Part shown: positions 1-11,923 of the stretch, piece after piece
Layout: each line of letters begins with the position of its first letter
Position numbering within the stretch: position 1 is the stretch's first letter
Origin: Spirogloea muscicola
Taxonomy: Eukaryota; Streptophyta; Zygnematophyceae; Spirogloeales; Spirogloeaceae
Direction: 5' to 3'
Assembly (NCBI GenBank): GCA_009602725.1
Contig: WELB01000257.1
Coordinates: 77,587-141,586, forward strand
DNA length: 64,000 bases
Position numbers and translations under genes: made by a program
The notes under the pieces: model-generated
What the model was told of the DNA's origin: nothing
The model's input: only the letters and a program-made list of their open reading frames with translations
Database searches by the model: none

Positions 1-3000
1 CAGCGCCGGCGGCGGCGGCGACGACGGCGGCGGACGCGGTGTGGCGGCGGCTGCAGGGCGTCGGCGCGCTGGACGAGGCTGGCGCTGCGCGTGCCGAGGC
101 CGCCGAGCTCATCATGCGCACCGCCGAGCTCGAGGCTGAGGTCCTCCTCACCCCGCCTCGGCCTCTGCCGCCGTCTGACGACGGCCATTCCATCGATGGC
201 CGTCACGCTCGCCCGCCGCCCTTGTCAGTCTCTGCTTCGAGCTTTCCATCCTGCCGCCGGCACTGCCGAAGTCGCAGACTGCCGCTAGCAGCGTCGGCCG
301 ATGGCGCCGGGCAAGGCTTCGCAGTAGCGCAGCTCTGTGACAGCATGCCGGGCAAAGGGTCGGGCTGGCAGCCGCCGCATGCTCGGCGCTCTTGAGGTTT
401 CCCACCATGGAAGCAGAGCAACGTCAAGCCGAGCAACAGCTGTGGAGCTCGGCAGTTGCTGGACCTCCGACGTCCTTCTAGCGGTCTTCATGGCGTCCTC
501 AGAAACGAGAGCTTGTATCTGTAGCTGCATGCCCCTCACTTAAGCCCTTACTCAATCTCCCCAGCACCTCGTGCAAGGCCACACGTCCAATCTAACCACG
601 GCTGCACCTTTGCGTCTCCCTCAGCGAGTATAACCGCGGCCCCTCTCTAACGCCATCTGAATGTGCTAATCCATGCCTTCCAGTATAGTGCTTGTCAGTG
701 GAGAGGCAGTTAGTTGGTGTCGGTCCCCTTGGCAGCTGGCCATGGAGCTCATGATCGGCACCACCTATTGAGTGTCTCAATGGCTGCTGCTGCAGCTGCA
801 CGACACGCAGTACAACCTCGGGCTGCTGCTGATGGAGCGCAACAACTGGACCGAGAAGGTCGACCTGGCCAAGGCGGCGGTGTCGTCGGCCGAGGACGCG
901 CTGGGGCAGGAGATCACAGCCCACCGCATGGCAATGTCGGAGGTGGAGAGCAAGGAGAACAGGCTCAAGCAGGCCCTGCAGACTGAGAAGCAATGCGTCA
1001 TTGAGGTGAGCTTTGAAAGAATTTGCACCATTGCAGGCCCCACCCTCCCACACAGAGGGCTTGCTCCTTGTCTTGCAGACAACACCTGTACATCTACAAG
1101 CACAGCCAGAGCGGTGTATTCCAGACTGATGTGTTGTTACCTGCATCTTGTTGCCTTACCTTAGAGTGGCCAGCATTTAGCTGCCATTCCAGCTCCTACA
1201 TCCGTTACGCTTTCTTGCGTAAAGGCATACCGCGTGCTTAAGTATGCCAAAGGAAGAGTTGCACCTGCAAGCTGTCTGATTAGCGAGCACGTTGCTTGCA
1301 ATGTCTGACTAGACACCTGTACTTCACTGGGTGCACCTACAGCTGGAGAAGGCTTTGCAGGAAATCTCAGCAGAAGCAGTCGAGCTCCGGAAGACAGCAA
1401 CTGCCCAGCTGGCAGAGGCCAAGGCGCTGAGTGCAGATGCGGAGGAGAGGATCAGGAATGCAGACCTCCAGGTCCTTCATCCACTGCCCATTATTCTGCT
1501 GCTCGAGCTCCTGCCTTGCTATGTATAGTGTATATGGGAATAGCATAAGCTTGTTCATGCTCTTATTTTCTGGATTTTGGGTTTCTCACTAATTTATCTG
1601 CGCGGTTAAGCCCTTCCTTAAGTCTTCTGTCTGCTCATTGCTACTTTTGAGCTCTGCAGGCCAAGGCTGCTGAGGCAACCCGGGCGGAAGCCAGTCGGAG
1701 GGCTTCAGAGGTTGAACGGCGCCTGCAGGAGGTGGAGGCAAGAGAAAATGCCAGCAAGCGAGAAGCTCAAAGACTGCAGTCCCAGTAAGGCTTGACAAGC
1801 ATGGCAAGTCATCTTATGTTGTTGTGCAATATCAAAGAGCAACATGGTGACAGAGACACTGTGTGCAGACATGTGGAATTGTTTGTTCAACCATGCTCAT
1901 GGCCTATTGTGGCTTCCATGTCCAGGAATGAGTCCGTGACAGGCGAGCTGGAGAGAATGGAGAAAGAGTTAAAGGTGCTGGATGAGCGCCTGAGGCGGGA
2001 CCAAGAGCAGCTTGCCAGAGACCTGCGCAGGCTCGAGGAGAAGGAGCAGGACCTGGCCAATCGGGAGGGTGGTATTCTCACCAAGGAGAAGGAGCTGGAC
2101 AGGAAGCTGACAGAGCTTGAGAAGCAGAAAGTGCAAGTTGGAAGGGAGGCGGCTGAGGTCCTTGCAGGAGGCCAGGCGCTCTCACTGAAAGACAAGGTGC
2201 ACAGATTGTGGGCATGCACGCTGAATGCTGGAAAAGTTGCAATTGCATCTGCTGCAACACATGCAGTCATTGAGATGCTCACCAAGGGATTCCGTCATGG
2301 TTTTGCCGTCATGCAGTCGCTGGCCTCCAAGGAGAAGCTCCTGGCAAGCAAGGAGCAACAGCTGTTGCAGCAGGAGGAGCAATTTCTGTCTCAGCAAAGG
2401 GTTCGGTTCTCTAGCTTGCACTCAAGTTGGCTTATTTGCGAACGCCATGAGGCCAGATTATTATACAAGGAAGTGTTGTACATGGGAGAATGTATGAGTT
2501 TCATCTGTTGCTGTGCAGACATTCTTGCAGAGGAAGTTTGCATTGAGAGATGTAGTGTGATGTGTTCTTATGCAGGCAACAGAGCAGAAAGAGCACAAAT
2601 TGCAGAGCTTGGAGCAGGCGCTTGCTCACAAGACGGAGGTGCTGGATACACAGGAGGAACTGCTCAAGCAGCGCAATGCTACGCTCACTGAGGAGAAGCT
2701 TCTCATAGTAAGAGCGTGCATTAATTGGTCAGGATGAAATCGTTCGTATGACGTGAATTTCTGCCTCAGGCTGTCCGCCGAAGTTGTTGCCGGATTGGTC
2801 AGGGACTGCACGATTTGCACTGGCCATGTGCACGAACACCATGAGCACAGTATGTCATAATCATCTCTGACTTCTCTGTGTCCTGACTGTGCAGGAGGAG
2901 CAGATGAAAGCAGCTGAAGAGAGGCAGGCTGGCTTGTTGGCTGCTAGCGCTGCAGCAGTGGAGAAGATGATGGAGTTGGAGAAAGCCCAGAGGGACCTGG

Positions 3001-6000
3001 CGTTTCAGCAGGAGGCCATGAACAACCAGCAGGCTGCCCTTGATGCTAAGGACGTACTCCTTGCCCGCAGGTCAGCAGTTCGAGTGCCACTGGCAACGAT
3101 GACGAGGATATATCCTGGATAGGTCATGTATATGAAACCGCAGGCCTTTCCTTGCAGCTCATTTCTTTCTCTATATTGTGTTTTGGAAACGTCACATGAG
3201 CAATTACAGGGAGGAGAAATTGGACAAGAGGGAAGCGCTTCTGAACAAAAAGGCAGAGAAGGGCAAGGAGAAGGATAAGGATGTGGAGGCCAAGCTGAGG
3301 GTTGTGGCGGAGAAGGAGAAGGGCCTCAAGGCACAGAAGCGGCAGCTAGAGGTGGATGAGAAGAACCTGGAGGAGCTGAGAGCAGAGGTGAGGATGGAGA
3401 AGGAGGTTGTGGAAGGGTTCAGGCAGGACATGAGGAGGGAGCGAGAGCTGGTGCTGGCCGAGCAGGAGAAGCTGGCCAACCTGCAGGCGCAGAAGGGGGA
3501 GCTGGAGCAGGAGAGGGTGCAGGTCCAGGAGGCCGAGGAGCACCTGAGGAGCGTCAAGGACGAGGTGGTGGCTGAGAGAGAGGACCTGAGGATGCAGCGG
3601 AGTGGCTTCGAGAAGCAGTGGGAGATGCTGGACGCCAAGAAGGACGAGGTGGAGGCGCTCAGGAGGCGGCTGGAGGAGGAGCAGAGCGCGCTGCCGGCAC
3701 AGCTGGAGGTCGAGAAGGCGCGCCTCCGGGAGGAGCAGCAGGAGCAGCAGAGGATCCTGCGCCTGGAGAAGGCTGAGGTCGCCGAGGAGCGGCAGAGGAT
3801 GGTCAGAGCGCTCGAGGCAGAGCGCGCGGCAGTCGCCAGGGAGAGGAAGGAGCTCCTCCTGGAGATCGAGAAGGAGCACGCGAACGTAACACTCGATGCG
3901 CAGGCGGAGAGGGACAAGCTCAAGGTTGACGCCGAGCTCCAATTGGACGCACTGGAGAGGGAGAGGGCAGCAGCTTTCAGAAAGGTGGAGGAGGAGAGGG
4001 CGACACTTGCCAAGGAGCGGAAGGACCTCATGCTGCAGGTGGAGCGGGAGAGAGCCCAGGCCGCACAGGATGCGGAGGCGGAGAGGGCGCGGCTAGAGCA
4101 GGAGCGCGAGGCCCAGGTAGCGGAGATCGAGAAGGAGCGGCAGCGCGTGAAGGAGCTGGAGAAGGCCACGCTGGGCCGGCTGGTGAAGGAGAAGAACGTC
4201 GAGGAGCGGCGGCTGGCCAAGGAGCAGCAGGCGCTCGACAAGCTCAAGGCGCAGCTTGAGAAGGAGACGGAGAAGCTGGCCAAGGAGACTGGGAGCCTGC
4301 AGGCCGAGAAGAGCAGGCTCGCGACCGAGGAGTCGTCGCTCGTCGAGAGGGCCAAGGCCTTGGAGAAGAAGCAGGCAGAGTTGCGCTCGTCGGAGGGTGC
4401 GGTCGAGAGGGAGAGGGCGGAGCTCCAGTCTGCGAGGGCCAAGTCTGAGAAAGAGCTGCAGGCGAAGCACGACCAGATTGCGCAAGAGCGTGAGAAGGTC
4501 AAGAGCGAGAGGCAGGTATTCCAGCAAGAGCAGCGCGAGAGGAAGCGCAAGCTGCAAGAGGAGCTCGAGGGCCTGAAGAGGCAGCGCAAGGAGCTGGACG
4601 AAGACAGGCGTGCGCTGGCCAAGGACATGGAGAAGCTGGAAGCAGAGTCTACAAAGTCGCGGGAGGAGATCGGGCTGCTGAGAGTCCAAGAGAAGCAGAA
4701 GGCCGACAAGGAGAGGGGGGAGCTCCTCGCGAAGCTGATCGCAAGAGAGGCGGAGCTAGAGACGAGCCGAGCTGCTTTGGCGAGGGAGGCCGAGGAGATG
4801 ACCAACAAGGTCATCGCGGACCTGTCGGGAATGAAGCAGGCTGTCGAGGCTGCGCAGGCGCGCCTTGAAGTGCAGGAGCACGAGCAAGCAGAGAGATTGG
4901 AGGCGATGAAGCTTCGCGCTGCCGAGGAGGCAGAGAAGCTAAAGTCTGCGGCGAGGACAGAGGCCGCAGCCGAGGTTGCCACAGTCAAGAGGCTGAGGGA
5001 GGGGCTCATGCGCGAAGTACAGCAGGAGAGGGAGAAGCTCAGGATGGAGCGAGAGCTGGGCGCCAGGGAGGTCGCGGACCTGAAGGCGAGGGTGCAGAAG
5101 CTGCTCGATGAGGAGCGCGCTCGCCTGCGGAAGGAGGCCAATGCTGGCCAGCAGAAGGTGAGCGCCGAGGCGGAGAAGCTGGAGAAGGAGCAGGAGGCCC
5201 TGGCGAGGGAGAAGGTGAAGATCCTGGCCGAAGCTCGCAAGGAGGCTGAGAAGCAGAGCCAGGTGTATCTGAAGGAGATGGCAGCCGAGAGGGATAAGGC
5301 GCGGCAGGATCACCAGAGGGCCATGAAGGAGTCGCATGCGCAGGTGAAGGGGGCCCAGAAGGAGGTTGCGACCCTGAGGGCGAAGGCTCAGATTCAGATC
5401 GATGCAGAGTGGAGGAAGGTGGCCAAAGAGAGGGAGGCGATGCAGGGCCAGCTGGCGGCAGTCAAAGAGGAGGCGAAGCGGAACGGACTGCTCATGCTGA
5501 GCGAGGCGGAAGCGAAGAGGCGTGAAGCAGAGGAGATTCTGGAGGTGCAGAGGAAGGAGGTCAAGGCACAGCGCAGCGCGGTCGAGGCCGACATTCTGCT
5601 GCTTCGGGAGGCTCTGGAGAAGGAGAAGACGGCAATGCTGGAGGCTGTGGCGAGGCAGAGGCAAGATCAAGAGAGAGTGCTCGCCGAGGAGAGGCGCAGG
5701 CTGGCCGAGGATGCGGAGAAGGCGAGGGAGGATGTCGAGGCCCGAAGGCTTGAAGTTGAGGTAGAAGTCAAGGTGTTGAGGAGTGCTTTGGAGCGGGAGA
5801 AGGCGGCTATGCTCGAAGAGGCCAGCCGAGAGCGGGAGGCGCTGCGGGCGAGCCTGACTGCGGAGCGCCAGACCTTTGACATTGACATAGAGAAGCAGCG
5901 GCAGCAGGTGCAGGCCCTCAGCGCCAAGCTTGAGAAGCGCAGGCAAGCAGTGGAGAAGGACTCCAGGGACCTAGTGGCGTATCGCATCAAGCTACAGGAG

Positions 6001-8330
6001 CAGCGCCAGGAGCTGAGGAGTCAGAGAGAGGGCGTGCTGGAGGAGCTCGCGAGGCTGAGCCATATGAGGGCGGAGCTGCAGGCCTTGGAGGCGACGCTAG
6101 TGGAGCGAGGCAGGGAGGTGCTGGCCGTGGCGGAAGGCGAGGACCAGGCGGCCGCAAGACTTCAGGGCACCATAGGCGAGCCCCATACTCGAACTTGGAT
6201 CCCTTGCATACTCACAGGAGTTGTCCATACCAATAGTCTCATCTCTGCTTGGCCTATCCTTGTATGTCTTGCTCAACAAACCCGTGTACACAATTGAGCA
6301 TGTGTAGGAGACTTTGTGAAGGAGACTATCATTGCTGTAGTTATGGTGGGCAAGAGCCTGTGCCTTCTCACACGGGAGTTGTTGACGGTGTATTGCCTTG
6401 ACCACATCTTGCAGGTGACGCACTGGAGGACGAATTTGAGGAGCCGCCTGTCATAGGCGAGCCTGAGGAGGCGGCCGACGTTGTCGTTGGACCTGCTCCG
6501 AGTGCTGCGACCACGGAGGAGCAGTCGCCTAGTGGGCAGGGGTGGCTGACCAGATGCGTGCAGTACTTGTCGCCCTTCAAGCGCAAGCGAGACAGCGCAG
6601 GTCTCTCGCCCGCTCTTGCGGAAGGGCCAGAGACTGGCGAGCAGAGCAACGACATGGGGGGGACTCCACACAAAGGTCTTCATGTGGGTACTGGCGAGGA
6701 CACAGGAAGGGAGGGTGATGGCCAGCAGGACCAGGTCCAAGTGAAACGTGCGAAACGGGGGCGGAAGCTGACTCTCAGGGCTTTGGAGGGTGAGGTACCG
6801 CCGAGTCTTGGTGCAGCTGCTGAGGCGGAGGCAGTCGATGCAGGCCGAGTGCAGGCAGCGGTGGAGCTTAGCCACAGAGGCACTCCAAGTCTCAGCCATT
6901 TGAGGTCAATGAGGGAAACAGTGGCTGAGGGGAAGGCTTTCCTCGAATACGAGCATGCTGGGGATGAGGAGGAGGCGGGAGGGGCCGAGCTCCACGGCGA
7001 AGGAGACGAGGACCTTGTTGAGGCGTGGGGGGAGGACGGCGCATCCGGTGACGAAGATGCCGAGGAAGAAGCTGGAGATGAGCCCCAACACAAGCTCCAC
7101 ACGACGAAGTCGGTGCTGGACACAGTGGAGGCGGGGAAGAGGTTCGTGGCCACCATGGAGAACAGGAGGAGAACAAGGGGGAGCGAGGGAAAGGAGGGCA
7201 GCTTGGCTCTTGGCGCGGCAGCCCCTACTCGTGGTCGGAAGGGTCGCGCCTCCGATGCAGATGCGGCGCAGGTATGCAAGATTGTGCAGGAGCTTATGTG
7301 TCGGAGCTCGATACGCAGCAAGTACCTTTTGATGTGAAGATGCAGGGCTCAAGTCATCCACTGCCGATGCACCTTCCGGCATCTTCTGAACTGACTGAAG
7401 CTGCTTGTTCCTCAGCTGAAGTCCCCAGGTCCAGCTTCAGGAGGAGGACGGAAACGGCCCAAGCGCAGGCAGACCATGTCTGTGCGCTCCACGCGCCCGG
7501 CCACCAGTACATCAGTCGACGACCCTGGGTAAGGCCCTGTTGTGCTAACACCACATACCTGTGGTTCGTTTCTCGTGCCCTTCTTCCCCTTTTATAGTCT
7601 ACCTGGCTTCCTTTCACAGATGTGCTTCTTGTCTCGTGTAACACAGCGTCCTGTGCAAGCAAGGCTCTGAGAGCTTATTAAAATCTGTGGTAATGAAGTT
7701 ACTCGCTCCTAGAATAGAAGACATTCCTGATAAGCGTGAACTAAAAATAGCTAGATTGTCCTATGAATATTTCTGAAAGAAACTATTCAAACTACTCTCT
7801 CTCAAGATATACTGCTATTGTTTCCGGAGATACAGAATTCTTGCTTTGGATTAGCTGTGCAGCTTGTAGTAGCTTGCCTGCCTTCTCGCTGAAGTGCAAT
7901 CAGGGTGTAAGGATGTTACTGCTGTACTTGTCACAGGCAGATGCACAGATGGACTAATGGAAAGCAATGTTTCCATCTTTGTCCGGTGGGCCTTGCAGGG
8001 TAGCGTCAGGAGCAGATGTGGGTGCAGTCACCTCACAAGCCCTGCCTTCGCAATCTGTGCTTTACACTGCGGGTGAGAAGACTTCTGAGTACACCTCCTT
8101 GTGTCTTCTCTACATCTTTGCAATTTGAAGAGCACCAAGGCTCACGAGGATGGCGGCGTCCTTGCCATGTAGGCAGCACGCTTGAGTCCCTACTGTCGAG
8201 CTCTGCTGCGACTTGGTCAGCAAGCCTCATTGCTGGTACATTGATAATTTGTCCTGCATATGCAGTGATAACCGAGGTGCAGGTTGAGGAGAGAGAGGTG
8301 TTTCCTGTGCAGGAGCAGCCCACTGATTAG
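1..8330 (+). CDS. CRWN: CRWN/NMCP-type plant lamin-like coiled-coil protein (5' partial)
   Basis: Structural filament protein of the inner nuclear periphery in plants, shaping the nucleus and tethering chromatin. Thirteen exons chain in phase: <1-140, 796-1005, 1343-1471, 1660-1784, 1926-2196, 2317-2400, 2576-2707, 2895-3070, 3210-6175, 6415-7271, 7416-7528, 7999-8072, 8266-8330, giving about 1,780 residues, longer than the usual 1,000-1,200. Family landmarks in order: VWRRL near the N-terminus, the conserved head QYNLGLLLMERNNW in exon 2, the KEKDKDVEAKL and FEKQWEMLDAKK coiled-coil signatures in exon 9, a basic nuclear-localisation cluster GGRKRPKRRQ in exon 11, and the C-terminal motif AVITEV in the last exon. 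Nearly all of exons 2-9 is heptad coiled coil. Exon 10 is acidic. The exon 9/10 intron appears to use a GC donor. The start codon lies upstream of the window. Family assignment is strong; single exon borders are inferred. Confidence 0.87.
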
Positions 8331-8937
8331 GCTGTTAGATGACATTCTCATCAGGATCTGGCTAGAGCTAAGCTCAGTAGTATATGGAGCTGGCATTACA
8401 TGGAAGTTTGTTGTGGGTTGCCTTGAGCATGCACAGTAGTCCCGGGATGCTTATCCCTCGGGGACTGCGTAAGGACCTTGCTGTGATAGTGGCAACCCAC
8501 TTCTGCTCAAGTTGGAAACTCGTCGTTCTTGTCTTCAATTGTGAGTGCGTCAAGGTGACAACGATGCTAATGGATTAGTGCATGTCCATCAGCAGCTCTA
8601 TCGATGTAGGAATGTGGAAGTGAGGTTCTTTTGCCCTTCTTGCAGCTGTGGGGATGCCATTGCCTCTGCTTGTGGCACAGCGGGCTGGCTGGCTGCCAGC
8701 CTGCTGTAGCAGCAAGCACGAGGACCTCAATGACAAGCTCCTGTCAATGAGTAAGCCTATAATGGAGCAAGCTGGTCACAGGACTACACTGCCTAAAAGG
8801 ACTTGATGTTACCAATGAAAGAATATTCTATACACAGCAAGACTACTGGTGTGCACAGGAGCACTTCAGTTGTCTGGCACCACTATGCCAGCAATTACAA
8901 CCACTTTATGGAATGTTAATGGGCAAAGGGCCGCCCA
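8331..8937. other. Convergent intergenic stretch, no gene seen
   Basis: About 600 bases between the stop codons of the CRWN-like gene (+) and the GT14 gene (-). It must hold both 3' UTRs. I see no convincing ORF, RNA gene or repeat in it. Confidence 0.5.
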
Positions 8938-11628
8938 TTAATACCCAAGTGTTCGCTGATCAAGGCCCTGTAAGATGCCAAGGCTGTCGGGGTGGACTCG
9001 TCGCACCAGCAGCCAGCAGCTCACAGCCCCGCCGTCGCCATTGTACGAGCACTGCCGCTCACCGCTGCCGGCTGTCGATGACGACCCGACTGCCTTCTCA
9101 CTGCGCCAGGCCCTGAGCTTGTCCAGCGGGCCTCCGCGTTTGCCAACGCTCTTGCGCCTGCCAGCCAGCTTCGCCATGGGCCCATCGCGCACCACACCTC
9201 GTGCCGCCACCTCCTCAGGGTACACGAGATTCAGCAGCGTCGCCGCATAGAATGCCTCTACGTCGCACTGCGGCTGCTCCCAGTAGCAACGCCCGCACCC
9301 AAGCAGATGTATCTGTGTTAGCCGTATAAACCCCTTCAGTGACCGGCTCAAGTGCAGCATCTTGCCAGGGCTGCGCTCAAGCATGCGCGCCAGTGCTTCA
9401 GCGCAGAGGCCGTCCAAAGCAAACCTCAGCAGCGAAGCGCCGGCACAGAGCAGCATAGAACCGCGAGTCGGCGACGAGAAGCCGCGCATGCGCGCGCCGT
9501 AGCTCCACCCAGGGGCTCCCCCGCCGCAAAGCGGCTGCCAAATCACCGTCGTCGTCACCGCCACATTTAAAATAACGTTGCAGTGACCGTTTCAGAATTT
9601 CAGTGATCATAAAGTCAATTATGCGTCCCGAGCTGACCGCAAAGCGCCAGCGCCAGCAGCATAAGTCGGGGCTGGCAAGGCCCAACCTTGCGGCACGTCC
9701 GGCAGCAGGTCCTCTGCCCAGGCGCCAGCGCCAGCTGGCTGCGCCTCTGCCTCCACATCCACAAAGCTGCGCAGCTAGCCACGGGCTGGTGCACTCAGGT
9801 GCCTGGCTCTGCAGCAGCAGCTGCCACACCATGAGGGACGAGGGAGCAGGCGCCTAGACAGAAAGGCTACAGAATGGCTAGAGTGGGGTTCCAAGGATGT
9901 GGAGTGTGGGGTAGGAGTGTAGAGCTCGACCTGTGCAGCGAGTGGATGATGTACGCGTACACAAACGCAAAGCTCTGCAGCGGCACCGTGTGCTCGCAGA
10001 CGAACACGAACCGCTGCAAGAAGCGTAGGCAAGGGAACGGAGAGTGGCGGCGATGAGCCGCCACTGCCACCGGCGGAGCTGGGCAGCACGGTGAGGGAGC
10101 TCGGCGAGGTTGGGCTGCAGGCACCTGGTTGGCCGGGTCAAGGAGCGCGTGGGCGAGGAGCCGCTTGCGCGCGTCCAGCGCCGACACCGTGCCCGGCTCG
10201 AACTGCACCCGGTCATCCGCGGCGACGTGGGCGCCCAGGTAAGTTGCCCGGCAGCATACCGGGAGGTGAAGTAGCCGGAACACAGTGCAGGAGGAAAGAG
10301 GAGGGAGGAGGAATGGAGTGTGTATTGAGCGATGGAGGGCCTGAGTGGCCAAGCACAAGAAGGGAGGAAGGGGCGGCGAGGCGCGACCTCCTTGCTCCGG
10401 ACGCGGATGCGGAAAAAGCGGGAGGCGGCACGATACGGCGCCCGCGGGTCGGCGTGCACGTACACCGAGAACTTGCCGGCCTCCGCGCCCTGCAGCGCCC
10501 AGGAACGCGTCGGCCGCTCAGCTCCAAACCCACTTAACCTCCATATGCATGACTACTGGTAAGCAGCAGACAACACAATTCGTGACCTTAATCTAGAGAT
10601 GATGAGGTCTAATTAAGACATACAGGCGGAGTGGCGGCCGCAGCAGATGGGCGGCGGTGGTCTTGCCTCGAAGAAGCGGTCCCAGAGCAGCGCAAAGGGC
10701 AGCGGGCCGCGGGCGAGGAAGAGGAAGGCGAGCTTGGGCGGCAGCCGGCGCAGCGCCGATGGCGCCGCCACACCCCTGCGGCAACAGCGCCAAACCACTC
10801 CGGCAGCGTCGTCGGCGGCGGGACAGGCTTTGGGCTGGGAGCCGCGGCAGCCCCTCCCTCCCTCCTCCCTCCCTCCTCCCTCACTCCTCCCTCCCTCCTC
10901 CCTCCCTCCGCCGCAGCTCACCTGGCGAGCGTCGCCCAATCGTCGTCGTCCAGCGTGGAGGCGGCCTCGAAGCAGCGCCGCACCGCCGGCGCCTCCGCCA
11001 GGCGCGAGAAGTTGAAGGCGCCGCCGCCGCCGCCGCCGCGGAGCTCGCCGGGCTCTGCGCCTGCTGCGCACCAGCCGCGGGAGAGGGTGCCGGCGCCGCC
11101 GCCGTTGAGCGCCGGCCTGAGCGGCTCCCAGCTCCCAGCTCCCAGCTCCGAGCTCCCAGCTCACAGCTCTAAACTCCGAGCTCCGAGCTTTAAGCTCCGA
11201 GCTTCGAGCTCCGAGCTCTGAGGCTCAGGCTCTGAGCTCCGAGCGCTCAGGCTCTGAGCTCCGAGCTCTGAGGCTGAGGCTCAGGCTCAGGCTCCGAGCT
11301 CCGAGCTCCGCACTCCGAGCTCCGAGCTCCGAGCTCCGAGCTCCCAGCACCCATCTCCCAGCACCGAACTCTGAAATCCCAGGGCCCAACTACGAGCTCC
11401 GCACTCCGAGCTCCGTGCTCCGCTCCGAGCTCCGAGCTCCAGCCAGCGCCGCAGCGGCGGCGGTCGTCGGAGCGGGCGCACACCTGGGAGCTCGAGCTGG
11501 GGCTGGGGCTGAGCCCGGGGCTGGGCGACGGCGGCGCGGCCGAGCAGCGCGACGTCGTCGCGCACGGTGAGCAGAGCCACGAGCGCGGCGCCGGCCAGCA
11601 CGGCCGCCAGCAGGCCGCGCGGCGCCAT
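8938..11628 (-). CDS. GT14 / DUF266 (core-2/I-branching-like) glycosyltransferase
   Basis: Type II Golgi membrane enzyme of the plant core-2/I-branching family, thought to transfer sugars to glycoproteins such as arabinogalactan proteins; the exact acceptor cannot be read here. Exons on the minus strand: 11484-11628, about 10922-11125, 10667-10775, 10388-10489, 10125-10202, 9931-10013, 9687-9766, 9425-9534, 8938-9267. The N-terminus MAPRGLLAAVLAGAALVALL is a signal anchor. Family motifs follow in order: KLAFLFLARGPLPFALLW, KFSVYVHADP, ARKRLLAHALLDPANQ, RFVFVCEHTVPL, SFVDVEAEAQ, WVELRRAHARLLVADSRFY, CDVEAFYAATLL and the terminal VRRVHPDSLG. Phases agree from exon 2 onward; the upper border of exon 2 lies next to a satellite tract and is uncertain. 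Intron 3 has a GC donor. The usual YVDW motif after the CDVE segment is not evident. Total about 430-440 residues, near family size. Confidence 0.85.
10203..10387 (-). repeat. GT14 intron 4 with the shared intronic 37-base word
   Basis: This intron of the GT14 gene contains, at 10309-10350, a roughly 37-base word (plus-strand core GGAATGGAGTGTGTATTGAG) also found in introns of the SHH gene (14937-14975, one mismatch over 37) and the VAP gene (13238-13278, inverted on the plus strand, a few mismatches). In all three the word has the same orientation relative to transcription. In the VAP copy it follows a LINE tail, so it may be the last part of a LINE 3' UTR. Confidence 0.6.
10852..10909. repeat. 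Homopyrimidine CCTCCCTC tract
   Basis: About 58 bases of almost pure C and T built from CCTCCCTC units, inside GT14 intron 2 just below exon 2. The complementary strand, which is the transcribed intron sense, is GGAGGGAG-rich and could form G-quadruplex or triplex structure. It is a simple repeat; function is not implied. Confidence 0.8.
11123..11445. repeat. GAGCTCC-type heptamer satellite
   Basis: About 320 bases of degenerate tandem units around GAGCTCC, CAGCTCC and GAGCTCT, with mixed 6- to 8-base spacing. It fills most of GT14 intron 1. Each unit carries the palindrome GAGCTC, so the tract is locally self-complementary. It creates spurious ORFs rich in Ser, Glu, Leu and Arg on both strands. 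Confidence 0.85.
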
Positions 11629-11923
11629 GGCGGCCCGTGCCGTTTGAGGGGTCGGGGGTTCGAACCCCCGCGCGGGCAAAGGGCGGGGATTTCGTCCGGG
11701 CAGCCCAGCCCGTGAAAAGTGAAGGGGGTGCCCCGGTGCCGCCCCGTCGGCTCGGGCAGTCAGCGTTTGTCGCGCGTGATCGGATCCGTGAGTTAATGCA
11801 CCGCTGCCCGCGCCACGACGGCCCTTCCCAGGGCTGCCCGGCCGCCGCGAAGTGTCGCCCCCGCCGCGCGCTTTCCAGAGCCGCTACCGCCGCCNGCCCC
11901 GGCGCCTGCGCCCGCCGGGCACG
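11629..11923. promoter_or_regulatory. Shared divergent upstream region of the GT14 and VAP genes
   Basis: The GT14 start codon (11628, minus) and VAP start codon (11924, plus) are 295 bases apart, head to head. The region is GC-rich and lacks a clear TATA box. It must hold both 5' UTRs and either a bidirectional promoter or two compact ones. It contains a tRNA-like minihelix (11633-11678) and one ambiguous base at 11895, which may mark an assembly join. Confidence 0.55.
11633..11678 (+). other. tRNA-like minihelix (acceptor stem plus T-arm)
   Basis: GCCCGTG (11633-11639) pairs over seven positions, with one G-U, with CGCGGGC (11671-11677), followed by A as in a discriminator base. Between them lie a 13-base linker and a T-arm-like hairpin with GTTCGAAC at its tip (11653-11670), matching the pol III B-box core GGTTCGAANCC. 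There is no D-arm or anticodon arm, so it is not a normal tRNA gene. It could be a tRNA relic, a SINE head, or chance in GC-rich DNA. Confidence 0.4.

Noticed and set aside
3204-5240. 678-codon open frame antisense to the CRWN coiled coil
   Set aside because: It is Ser/Leu/Cys-rich low-complexity translation of the reverse complement of GAG/AAG/GCN codons; the strong purine bias of coiled-coil codons removes stops on the other strand.
3346-5946. Several Leu-rich minus-strand frames under the same exon
   Set aside because: Same cause: reverse complement of Glu/Lys/Arg codons gives Leu/Ser. No family motif.
10631-11221. Plus-strand Arg/Pro/Ser-rich frames of 120-196 codons
   Set aside because: They are shadows of GT14 exons 2-3 plus the pyrimidine tract and GAGCTCC satellite on the other strand.
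11123-11445. CRISPR array
   Set aside because: Units are 6-8 bases without unique spacers; this is a simple satellite in a eukaryotic intron.
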